Below are positions 8,156 through 17,963 of a stretch of DNA of 64,000 nucleotides, in pieces. Position numbers and translations under genes: made by a program. Every line of letters begins with the position of its first letter. Positions within the stretch are counted from its first letter, which is position 1. The stretch covers positions 1-64,000 of the forward strand of contig CAMAQD010000018.1 in NCBI GenBank assembly GCA_945860385.1, given 5' to 3'. Source of the DNA: Flavobacterium psychrophilum (GTDB lineage Bacteria; Bacteroidota; Bacteroidia; Flavobacteriales; Flavobacteriaceae). The notes under the pieces are model-generated. The model did not search any database. It was not told where the DNA came from and worked only from the letters and a program-made list of their open reading frames with translations.

Positions 8156-10849
8156 ATGAAAATTAAATATCCACCATTGGATCCTCATACTTTTTCAGTT
8201 GAAGAAATTTTGCTTGAATTTCAAACAGATGCAAAAGCGGGACTTAGCCAAAGCGAGGCCGACAAACGAGCAACAGATTTTGGTTCAAATACATATCAAT
8301 CACAAAAACAAAAAAGTATTTGGTTGATGATGCTTTTGCAATTCAAAAATCCTATTGTCTATTTGTTGTTTTTTGCTATTGCTGTTACTTTGTATTTTCA
8401 AAATTTAATAGAAGCATTAGCCATTTTAGTAGTGATACTTACAAATGCTATAATTGGATTTTTAATGGAGTTACAAGCACGCAATTCAATGAATGCATTG
8501 AAGGAAATGGATGTGATTCTTTCAAAAGTTATACGTAATGGCAAAGTTCAAGGAATTCCCTCTGAAAAAATTGTTCCGGGTGATATAATAGTTTTGGAGG
8601 CAGGTGACGTAATTCCCGGTGATGCTCATTTGATAGAATCTAACCAGTTGCAGTGCGAGGAATCTTCGCTAACAGGAGAATCGCTTCCGTCAAATAAGAA
8701 TACAGAGAAACTTGCTAAAGATGTTGCATTGGGAGACCGATTCAATATGGTATTTAAAGGTACATCCGTTACAAATGGTAATGGTAAAGCAGTGATAACA
8801 GGAATTGGACAACACACACAATTGGGTACCATCACATCGTTAGTTGAAAATGCAGGAGAAAAGGAAACACCGCTAGATAAAAAGATACGTGCGCTTAGTA
8901 AAAAGTTGATTTGGATTACCTTGGCAATGACAGGTATATTTGCCACCACAGGAATTATTCAGGGCAAAGACTGGGTTTTAATTTTAGAGACTTCCATAGC
9001 ATTAGCGGTTGCAGCTTTTCCTGAAGGACTTCCAATTGTCGCCACGGTAGCCTTGGCGTATGGAATGCTTCTGATGGCAAAGCGAAATGCTATCGTTAAA
9101 AAACTATCAGCCGTTGAAACACTAGGTAGTACCAATGTAATTTTAACAGATAAGACTGGGACTTTAACCGAAAATAAGATATATGTTGATACGTTTTATT
9201 TCCCTAATGTAAAAGTAAAAGTGGCAATTAAGGACAATGCGCTGAGTTTTATAGAAGGGGATATTAAAAAAAATGAAACTGAATTTCAAAAAATGGTTTT
9301 AATTGGTGCGTTGTGCAATGATGCTACACCCAAGAAAGCAGATAAAAAAACGGCATGGATTGGCGACCCAATAGAAATTGCATTGGCTCAGCTTGCAAAC
9401 GCAACAGGTTCTACTCAGGAAGAACTGAAATTGCAAAATGAAAGAACGGGTGAAATACCTTTTAGTTCCGAAACTAAAATAATGGGGACTTTGCACAAAA
9501 ATTCAAACGGAAACTTTGTGGCAGCGAAAGGTTCTGTTGAAGATTTGTTAGCAAAATGCAGCAAATTACAAACAGGAACAACCACAAAAGACTTAAGTGA
9601 TGACGACCGAAAAACGATATTGGAACAATCTGATGAGATGGCATCCGAAGGTTTGCGGGTATTAGCTTTTGCCTATAAAGAGGAAGCAGATATTAATAAA
9701 GATGATTTTTTGAATTCATTGGTGTATGTATCGCTTATTGGCTTTTTGGATCCTCCAAGATTAGATATTAAAGAAGCAATAGCAACTTGCCGAAAAGCCG
9801 GAATCAAGATCGTGATGATTACGGGCGACCACCCTTTAACTGCTCTTAACATTGCCAAAAAAGTCGGATTAGTAGATAAAAACGAACAAAATACAATTAG
9901 CGGAATAGATTTGCCTGAAATGGAATCCATTTCAGATGAATGGAATAAAAAGATACTTTCCACAGCCGTATTTGCCCGCACCACTCCTCAACAAAAACTT
10001 GAAATTGTAGCTACTTATCAAAAAGCAGGAAATATTGTAGCAATGACAGGTGATGGCGTAAATGATGCACCTGCACTAAAAAAGGCAGATATTGGGATTG
10101 CTATGGGATTGCGGGGAACTCAAGTGGCAAAAGAAGCTGCTAGTATTGTTTTGAAAGACGATTCATTTATTTCCATTGCGCAAGCTGTATCGCACGGACG
10201 AGAAATATTTCAGAATATACAAAAGTTTGTAATTTATCTTGTTTCTTGTAATTTAAGTGAAATATTTATTGTGACCACACTAGGTTTTGTTGCTCCTGCT
10301 GCTACTTTGCTTCCTCTGCAAATCCTGTTCTTAAACATGGTTACCGATGTGTTTCCAGCGCTGGCACTCGGCTTAGGCAAAGGAGATACAACAGTGATGC
10401 AAAGACCCCCAAGAAACCCTAAATTACTTATCGTCTCTAATAAAGATTGGATAACCATTTCTTTTTATGCAGTTTCCATGACTTTAGCGGTAATTGTGGC
10501 TATATTTTATTGCAAACAAACCCTTTCCAGCGATTCAAAAATTATTAATAATGTGGCATTTATTACGCTTGCAGCTGCTCAATTATTTCACGTATTCAAT
10601 ATGTCCTCGAAACATTCAAATTTTTTAGTAAATGACATCACAAAAAACAAATTCATTTGGATAGCGCTTTTAATTTGTACCTTTCTTTTGGCATTGGTTT
10701 ATACAATACCACAAATGCGTTCCGTCCTTGGTTTAGAGGTGTTGCCTGTCGAGGTGTGGCTTGTGTCCATTTTATCCGGATTGATTCCATTAGTGTTAGT
10801 TCAGGTTTATAAAATTATTTGGGAGAGAAATACCTCAATTAAAATATAG
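8156..10849 (+). CDS. P-type cation-transporting ATPase (P2A-like, probably Ca2+)
   Basis: An 897-residue P-type ATPase. Landmarks are the N-terminal cation-ATPase domain, the TGES actuator loop (173-176), PEGLP in membrane helix 4 (289-293), the phosphorylated Asp332 in DKTGTLTE, MITGDHPLTA, and the hinge TGDGVNDAPALKKADIGIAMG. Helix 6 reads FLNMVTDVFPALALG, whose Asn and Asp are typical cation-site residues of calcium pumps. The length matches bacterial SERCA-like ATPases. It pumps a cation out of the cytoplasm at the expense of ATP. The neighbouring small membrane peptides on both sides are notable but no functional link is proven. Na+, Mn2+ or H+ are alternative substrates. Confidence 0.88.
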   Translation: MKIKYPPLDPHTFSVEEILLEFQTDAKAGLSQSEADKRATDFGSNTYQSQKQKSIWLMMLLQFKNPIVYLLFFAIAVTLYFQNLIEALAILVVILTNAIIGFLMELQARNSMNALKEMDVILSKVIRNGKVQGIPSEKIVPGDIIVLEAGDVIPGDAHLIESNQLQCEESSLTGESLPSNKNTEKLAKDVALGDRFNMVFKGTSVTNGNGKAVITGIGQHTQLGTITSLVENAGEKETPLDKKIRALSKKLIWITLAMTGIFATTGIIQGKDWVLILETSIALAVAAFPEGLPIVATVALAYGMLLMAKRNAIVKKLSAVETLGSTNVILTDKTGTLTENKIYVDTFYFPNVKVKVAIKDNALSFIEGDIKKNETEFQKMVLIGALCNDATPKKADKKTAWIGDPIEIALAQLANATGSTQEELKLQNERTGEIPFSSETKIMGTLHKNSNGNFVAAKGSVEDLLAKCSKLQTGTTTKDLSDDDRKTILEQSDEMASEGLRVLAFAYKEEADINKDDFLNSLVYVSLIGFLDPPRLDIKEAIATCRKAGIKIVMITGDHPLTALNIAKKVGLVDKNEQNTISGIDLPEMESISDEWNKKILSTAVFARTTPQQKLEIVATYQKAGNIVAMTGDGVNDAPALKKADIGIAMGLRGTQVAKEAASIVLKDDSFISIAQAVSHGREIFQNIQKFVIYLVSCNLSEIFIVTTLGFVAPAATLLPLQILFLNMVTDVFPALALGLGKGDTTVMQRPPRNPKLLIVSNKDWITISFYAVSMTLAVIVAIFYCKQTLSSDSKIINNVAFITLAAAQLFHVFNMSSKHSNFLVNDITKNKFIWIALLICTFLLALVYTIPQMRSVLGLEVLPVEVWLVSILSGLIPLVLVQVYKIIWERNTSIKI

Positions 10850-10866
10850 AACCAAAATGGTTTTTT
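10850..10866 (+). terminator. Short terminator after the P-type ATPase
   Basis: AACCA and TGGTT form a 5-bp stem (10850-10854 / 10858-10862) followed by TTTT immediately after the ATPase stop. The stem is short, so this is tentative. The rest of the gap up to 11188 holds a second weak hairpin (TCAGTT/AACTGA) and the promoter module at 11091. Confidence 0.4.
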
Positions 10867-11090
10867 ACAAGAAAAAGGATGAGTCAGTTTCAGAATAAAT
10901 TAACTGACTATAGAAGCTTTTTTCTTGAGATGGTAATACAAAAAAGACGAATTTATAGCTCTTCTACAATATTCAGAATAACTTCTATAGTACCACTTTG
11001 AATGAAAATTTAAGGTAAAAACAGCTCGTTTTTTGCAGTTTAAAAACATCAAAAAGTTTCATATCAACTTACATACAAAACAAAATTATA

Positions 11091-11144
11091 TAACAAAAGC
11101 AATAAATTTTATAACAAAAAACATATTCTCGTGGAATAATTTTG
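11091..11144 (+). promoter_or_regulatory. Shared 54-bp promoter module, copy 3
   Basis: TAACA at 11091-11095 and 11112-11116 (21 bp apart), with ATAACAAAAA beginning 26 bp before a perfect -7 element TAATTTTG (11137-11144). Between the boxes the sequence differs from copies 1 and 2, so the retained boxes and spacing look selected rather than merely recently copied. The start codon lies 45 bases downstream. Confidence 0.7.
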
Positions 11145-11188
11145 CGCCAAGTTTAATGACAAACTCGCAAAAACAAAAACGAACAATT

Positions 11189-11374
11189 ATGCAAAACAAA
11201 ATAACAAGAATAATAATGCTACTATCTTTATTAATACCAATTAGTAGTTATTCGATGCCAGACGCAATGTTTAAAATTGGACTTGGAACTGGCATATTTG
11301 TTATAATTACCATTTTGATCGTTGTTTCCTATGTGATAGGCAAAACCGTTTCAAAAAAAGAAATAAAAAAATAA
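11189..11374 (+). CDS. Small membrane peptide, paralogue 3 (lipobox lost)
   Basis: ATG at 11189 gives a 61-residue product aligning with paralogues 1 and 2: MQNKITRIIML, then ISSYS where the others have VSSCS, then MPDAMFKIGLGTG, a hydrophobic helix (IFVIITILIVVSYVIG) and a lysine-rich tail. The lipobox cysteine codon TGT is TAT here, so it should be a plain membrane or signal-peptide protein, not a lipoprotein. An in-frame upstream start at 11033 would add 52 residues, but it precedes the promoter module, so I prefer 11189. It sits directly after the P-type ATPase gene. Confidence 0.7.
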   Translation: MQNKITRIIMLLSLLIPISSYSMPDAMFKIGLGTGIFVIITILIVVSYVIGKTVSKKEIKK

Positions 11375-11381
11375 ACAAAAA

Positions 11382-11408
11382 AAATCCCGCTATATTTCAG
11401 CGGGATTT
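11382..11408. terminator. Bidirectional rho-independent terminator
   Basis: AAATCCCGCT and AGCGGGATTT form a perfect 10-bp stem between the converging small-peptide gene and the ABC-F gene, with an A-run on the left. Confidence 0.8.
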
Positions 11409-11433
11409 GCTTTGTTATTCCTAAGGTATTTTT

Positions 11434-13098
<1,665 letters not shown>

Positions 13099-13341
13099 TT
13101 AAAATTCAAAAGTGATGAACAAATTGATTTGAATAGTTGAATATCTGGTTAAGAAATTTTGAAGTATGATTTTAGAATTAATTAAAAATAAATATCTAAA
13201 ATTATAGTTTGTTGAACAAATCCCATCGTTGGTATATTTTTCACAATTTTTGTCCTTTTAAATTTTTTTATCCTTATCATAACCCCTATATTTACTGCTA
13301 TTAATAATTTATAACACTTAATCTAATAACTAATTTTAATT

Positions 13342-14778
13342 ATGAATTCAGCTAATTCAAAAACCAATTGGGGGCAATTTATTCCCCTAGCAACTGTCTT
13401 CTTCTTTTGGGGATTCGTAGCAGCAAGTAACGACATTTTAATTCCCGTATTCAAAAAGACGTTTGATTTAACACAAGGCCAAAGCCAGTTTGTTTCAATC
13501 GCTTTTTACATCTCTTATACAGTCGGTTCCCTGATATATATGGGAGTTTCATTATTGATGAAACAAGATTTGGTGAACAAAATTGGTTATAAAAATGGAT
13601 TAGCCTTAGGGTTGGTAATTTCTGCTCTTGGCACCTTATTGTTTTATCCTGCAGCAAATACAGGTTCATATCCTTTAATGCTTGCCGGTTTATTTACCGT
13701 TGGTTTAGGATTTTCATTGCAACAAACCGTGGCCAACCCATTAGCGATTGCATTGGGACCAATAAAAACTGGTGTACAGCGATTAACATTGGCCGGCGGA
13801 ATAAATAATTTAGGAACAACTATTGGACCACTAATTGTGAGTTTTGCCATTTTTGGTGCTGCTTCAACAGGAAATACGGATATGAGTATTGAGAGCGTTA
13901 AAATTCCTTACTTAATATTAGGATTAGCATTTTTATTAGTAGCTGTTTTATTGAAATTTTCATCATTACCAGAACATCCGGAAACTATTGTAGAATCTTT
14001 AGAAGATGCAGCTTCATCTAAAAAATCTGCTTTACAATATCCACAATTGGTTATGGGAATGATTGCAATCTTTCTCTATGTTGGTGTCGAGGTTTCTACA
14101 GCCAGTAATTTACCAGCTTATATGGAAACCAAATTAGGTTATGCTCTTGGAGATATTGCACCTTATATCTCGTTGTATTGGGCGAGTTTAATGATTGGTC
14201 GTTGGACTGGAGCTGTTGAAGCTTTTACCGATGATATGAACACTCAAAAAATACTTCGTTTCTTAGCTCCTTATTTGGCATTTGGCGTTTTCTTGCTTGT
14301 AAATGCTATTGCAAAACACGATTTAACTCCGTTCTACATTTATGGATTAATTATTTTGGTTTTAATAGCTGCCGATATGGCAAGCAAAGGAAATCCTGCC
14401 AGAATGTTGCTAATTTTTTCTATATTGGGAATTGTAGCCTTATTTACTGGAATGTTAACGACAGGTATGCCAAGCGTCTATGCTTTTACAAGTGTGGGTT
14501 TATTTTGTAGTACACTTTGGCCTTGTATTTTTACTTTAGCGGTAAGTGGACTAGGGAAAAACACCAGCCAAGGAAGTAGTTTCTTGATTATGATGATTAT
14601 GGGAGGTGGAATTATAAGCTGGACTCAAGGATTTGTTTCTGACAGTATTGGAATTCAAAATAGTTATATAGTTGGCGTTTTATGTTTTGCTTATTTAGCA
14701 TTTTATGCCTGGAAAGTAAGCGGAATCCTGAGAGCCCAAGGAATTGATTTTGATAAAAAAATCAGTGGTGGTCACTAA
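13342..14778 (+). CDS. MFS sugar permease, FucP/GluP type
   Basis: A 478-residue inner-membrane protein with about twelve helices. The opening FFFWGFVAASNDILIPVFKKTFDLTQGQSQFV and the segment GFSLQQTVANPLAIALGP are characteristic of the fucose/glucose/galactose:H+ symporter family, whose members run 410-480 residues. A hydrophilic central loop (SLPEHPETIVESLEDAASSKK) separates the two six-helix halves. It probably imports a hexose. It is a single-gene unit ending in a strong terminator; the sugar cannot be read from the sequence. Confidence 0.88.
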   Translation: MNSANSKTNWGQFIPLATVFFFWGFVAASNDILIPVFKKTFDLTQGQSQFVSIAFYISYTVGSLIYMGVSLLMKQDLVNKIGYKNGLALGLVISALGTLLFYPAANTGSYPLMLAGLFTVGLGFSLQQTVANPLAIALGPIKTGVQRLTLAGGINNLGTTIGPLIVSFAIFGAASTGNTDMSIESVKIPYLILGLAFLLVAVLLKFSSLPEHPETIVESLEDAASSKKSALQYPQLVMGMIAIFLYVGVEVSTASNLPAYMETKLGYALGDIAPYISLYWASLMIGRWTGAVEAFTDDMNTQKILRFLAPYLAFGVFLLVNAIAKHDLTPFYIYGLIILVLIAADMASKGNPARMLLIFSILGIVALFTGMLTTGMPSVYAFTSVGLFCSTLWPCIFTLAVSGLGKNTSQGSSFLIMMIMGGGIISWTQGFVSDSIGIQNSYIVGVLCFAYLAFYAWKVSGILRAQGIDFDKKISGGH

Positions 14779-14801
14779 AAAATTCCAGTTATTCACAAAA
14801 A

Positions 14802-14832
14802 AAAAGGACTCGCAAAACGAGTCCTTTTTTTT
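14802..14832. terminator. Strong bidirectional terminator
   Basis: GGACTCG (14806-14812) pairs with CGAGTCC (14818-14824) around CAAAA, flanked by a run of A on the left and of T on the right. It serves both the sugar permease and the small converging membrane-protein gene. Confidence 0.85.
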
Positions 14833-14848
14833 TTATTCAACAATCAAC

Positions 14849-15025
14849 CTAAACTGATTGTTCTTGTTCTGCTTTCTTTTTTGCTTTTTTCTCTTTGTAA
14901 GCTTCCCATGTAGCTCCGCCAACCCAATAGGATACGAAACCAACTAAGAAAAACATTAACCAGAATCCTATAGTTAGAACGGTTAAGAAAAGCAAAAAGC
15001 CTAAATACTGTGTAAAATCAAACAT
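14849..15025 (-). CDS. Small membrane protein, 58 aa
   Basis: Starting at MFDFTQYLGF, a 58-residue protein with one or two membrane segments (LLFLTVLTIGFWLMFFLVGFVSYWVGG) and a lysine/glutamate-rich cytoplasmic tail (EAYKEKKAKKKAEQEQ). A longer reading from 15055 would prepend MWLHSKIPEK; the internal Met is preferred because the hydrophobic domain then begins conventionally. It sits alone between two terminated units. No function is recognised. Confidence 0.65.
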   Translation of the reverse strand: MFDFTQYLGFLLFLTVLTIGFWLMFFLVGFVSYWVGGATWEAYKEKKAKKKAEQEQSV

Positions 15026-15202
15026 TTTTTCCGGAATTTTTGAATGTAGCCACAAATGTATGTTTAATTCTTTTTCTTAGCAATAAATAGTGGATAATAT
15101 TTTTTATAAACAGAAGGAATTTGTAAATTTAAAAATATTTGAATTCCATTTCTTTAAAAATTACAATTGAATTTGTAAAAATTAATCTAAAAAAATCCCA
15201 AA

Positions 15203-16600
15203 ATGAAGTACAGAATTGAAAAAGATACGATGGGCGAAGTGCAAGTTCAAGCCGATAAGTATTGGGGAGCACAAACGGAACGTTCCAGAAATAATTTTAA
15301 AATTGGACCTTCAGCTTCGATGCCAAAAGAAATCATTGAGGGTTTTGCTTATCTAAAAAAAGCTGCCGCTTATGCCAATTGCGATTTAGGAGTGCTACCA
15401 ATCGAAAAACGAGACGCAATTGCCGAAGTGTGCGATGAAATTCTGTCAGGAAAACTTGCCGATGAATTTCCGCTGGTAATTTGGCAAACCGGTTCAGGAA
15501 CGCAAAGCAATATGAACGTGAATGAAGTCGTTGCTAATCGTGCTCAAGTTTTAAAAGGATTTGCCATTGGCGAAGGCGACCAATTTATAAAAGCCAATGA
15601 CGATGTGAATAAATCGCAATCTTCCAATGATACTTTCCCCACAGCAATGCACATCGCGGCTTACAAAGTCGTTGTAGAAACCACCATTCCTAATATCGAA
15701 AAATTAAGAAATACACTTCTGGCAAAAGCAGTAGAATTTAAAAAAGTTGTGAAAATAGGCCGAACTCATTTAATGGATGCAACACCTTTGACTTTAGGAC
15801 AAGAAATTTCAGGGTATTCAGCCCAATTAAATTATGGTTTGAAAGCCCTTAGAAATACGTTGGCACATTTATCCGAAATCGCTTTGGGCGGAACTGCCGT
15901 TGGAACTGGATTGAATACGCCAGAAGGTTTTGACATAAAAGTTGCCGAATATATTGCCAAATTCACAGGACATCCTTTTTTAACTGCTCCCAACAAATTC
16001 GAAGCATTGGCAGCGCACGATGCAATTGTCGAAACTCACGGCGCTTTGAAACAATTGGCTGTTTCATTAAATAAAATTGCCAATGATATTCGAATGATGG
16101 CTTCTGGACCACGTTCGGGAATTGGTGAAATTCACATTCCGGAAAACGAACCGGGTTCATCAATAATGCCGGGAAAAGTGAATCCAACCCAATGCGAAGC
16201 CTTGACCATGGTTTGTGCTCAAGTGATGGGAAATGATGTAACAATTACTATTGGAGGAATGCAAGGACATTATGAGTTGAACGTTTTCAAACCCTTGATG
16301 GCAGCCAACTTTCTGCAATCAGCACGATTATTGGGCGATGCTTGCCAGTCTTTTAATGACCATTGCGCCAGCGGAATAGAACCCAATTACAAACGCATTC
16401 AAGAATTGGTCAACAATTCCCTGATGTTGGTGACAGCTTTGAATACTAAAATTGGCTATTATAAATCGGCAGAAATTGCTCAAACCGCTCACAAAAACGG
16501 AACTACTTTAAGAGAAGAAGCTCTTCGTTTGGGATATGTTTCAGCAGAAGATTTTGATGCTTGGGTAAAACCCGAAAATATGGTGGGAAGCTTAAAATAG
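15203..16600 (+). CDS. fumC: Fumarate hydratase class II
   Basis: A 465-residue cytoplasmic TCA-cycle enzyme interconverting fumarate and (S)-malate without an iron-sulfur cluster. It shows [12 protein letters not shown], the [13 protein letters not shown] substrate segment, [12 protein letters not shown], and the superfamily signature [16 protein letters not shown] with its catalytic-loop serine. The length equals E. coli FumC (467). It is monocistronic with a terminator directly after the stop. Confidence 0.97.
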   Translation: MKYRIEKDTMGEVQVQADKYWGAQTERSRNNFKIGPSASMPKEIIEGFAYLKKAAAYANCDLGVLPIEKRDAIAEVCDEILSGKLADEFPLVIWQTGSGTQSNMNVNEVVANRAQVLKGFAIGEGDQFIKANDDVNKSQSSNDTFPTAMHIAAYKVVVETTIPNIEKLRNTLLAKAVEFKKVVKIGRTHLMDATPLTLGQEISGYSAQLNYGLKALRNTLAHLSEIALGGTAVGTGLNTPEGFDIKVAEYIAKFTGHPFLTAPNKFEALAAHDAIVETHGALKQLAVSLNKIANDIRMMASGPRSGIGEIHIPENEPGSSIMPGKVNPTQCEALTMVCAQVMGNDVTITIGGMQGHYELNVFKPLMAANFLQSARLLGDACQSFNDHCASGIEPNYKRIQELVNNSLMLVTALNTKIGYYKSAEIAQTAHKNGTTLREEALRLGYVSAEDFDAWVKPENMVGSLK

Positions 16601-16620
16601 TGAAGAGTTTACAGAATTAA

Positions 16621-16649
16621 AAAACCTGCAATGTAATGTTGCAGGTTTT
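16621..16649. terminator. Bidirectional rho-independent terminator
   Basis: AAAACCTGCAA (16621-16631) pairs with TTGCAGGTTTT (16639-16649), between fumC and the converging ackA. Confidence 0.85.
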
Positions 16650-16712
16650 CTATGTGTTTTATTATTAAAAAAAAATAACTTATTTATTATAAGATGTTTA
16701 ACTCCAATTAAT

Positions 16713-17900
16713 TTAGATACTTAAAAGCAATTCATAAACCTGATTGGCAATTTCAACTTCTTCATTGGTAGGAATAACCAAAACTTTCGTTTTTGATTGT
16801 GGCATATTAATTTCTCTGATTTCTTTCGAACGCATTTCGTTTTTAGCTTCATCGATTTCAATTCCAAAATACTCCATATCAGTGCAAACCAATTTTCGAA
16901 TGTAGGAGGAGTTTTCTCCAATTCCTGCTGTGAAAACAATGGCATCCAAACCATTCAAAGCTGCAGCATAAGAACCAATATATTTCTTAATTCGGTACGC
17001 ATTCATATCCAATGCCAATTGACAATCTCTGTTACCTTGTCCAGCTTGAGATTCTATGTCTCTTAAATCGCTAAAACCTGTAAGTCCTAACATTCCGCTT
17101 TGTTTGTTCAACATCGTGCTGACTTCACCAAGAGAATATCCTAGCGAATTAACCATGTAAAATATCACGGATTGGTCAATATCACCACTACGAGTACCCA
17201 TAATCAAGCCGTTCATTGGTCCAAAACCAAGTGTGGTATCGATACTTTTTCCATCTTTCACAGCGGTCATACTACAACCATTACCTAAATGTATAGTGAT
17301 AATTTTAGAGCTATTTTCCAAAGACTTAATGGCTTTCTCCGAAACATATTTGTGGCTTGTTCCGTGAAAACCGTAAACTCGAATTTTATTTTCAGTCAAA
17401 AGGAAATTGGGTACAGCATATTTGTGCGCCAATACAGGAATCGTTTGGTGAAATGCAGTGTCAAAAACAGCTACTTGTTTAGCAGTATCAAAAATTTCTT
17501 CGGCAACTACAATCCCTTCATAATTGGCTGGATTGTGCAATGGAGCCAATTCAAAAAGTTGTTTGATTTTATCTTTTACCTCATCGTTAATAATGGTCGT
17601 GTCCGAAAAACTGCTGGCTCCATGTACCACACGATGACCAACAGCATCAATTTCGAGAGTACTTTTAATCACTCCTACTTTTTCATCCATCAATAAACCG
17701 GCAATTTTTTTTAAACCCACTTTATGATTGGGAATTGGCAAAATTTCTTCTATTTTATTATTCTTGGTGACATAACTTAAGTTTGAAGTTTCCAATCCTA
17801 TTCGGTCAATCATTCCGGAACAAATGACTTCACAAGCTGGCATTTCAATCAATTGGTATTTTATGGAAGAACTACCTGAATTTATTATAACTATTTTCAT
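16713..17900 (-). CDS. ackA: Acetate kinase
   Basis: A 395-residue enzyme of the ASKHA fold making ATP and acetate from acetyl phosphate. It shows VINSGSSSIKYQL at the N-terminus, RVVHGA, VFDTAFHQT, YGFHGTSHKYV, the phosphate-binding HLGNGCSM and FTAGIGENS. The length is standard (about 400). It lies 63 bases downstream of pta in one orientation, forming the usual Pta-AckA overflow and acetate-assimilation pair. Confidence 0.97.
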   Translation of the reverse strand: MKIVIINSGSSSIKYQLIEMPACEVICSGMIDRIGLETSNLSYVTKNNKIEEILPIPNHKVGLKKIAGLLMDEKVGVIKSTLEIDAVGHRVVHGASSFSDTTIINDEVKDKIKQLFELAPLHNPANYEGIVVAEEIFDTAKQVAVFDTAFHQTIPVLAHKYAVPNFLLTENKIRVYGFHGTSHKYVSEKAIKSLENSSKIITIHLGNGCSMTAVKDGKSIDTTLGFGPMNGLIMGTRSGDIDQSVIFYMVNSLGYSLGEVSTMLNKQSGMLGLTGFSDLRDIESQAGQGNRDCQLALDMNAYRIKKYIGSYAAALNGLDAIVFTAGIGENSSYIRKLVCTDMEYFGIEIDEAKNEMRSKEIREINMPQSKTKVLVIPTNEEVEIANQVYELLLSI

Positions 17901-17963
17901 TATTTATTTATTTTCTTTTTCTAACAATTTCTAAAAGATTAACTAGTTAACCTATTAAACTTT

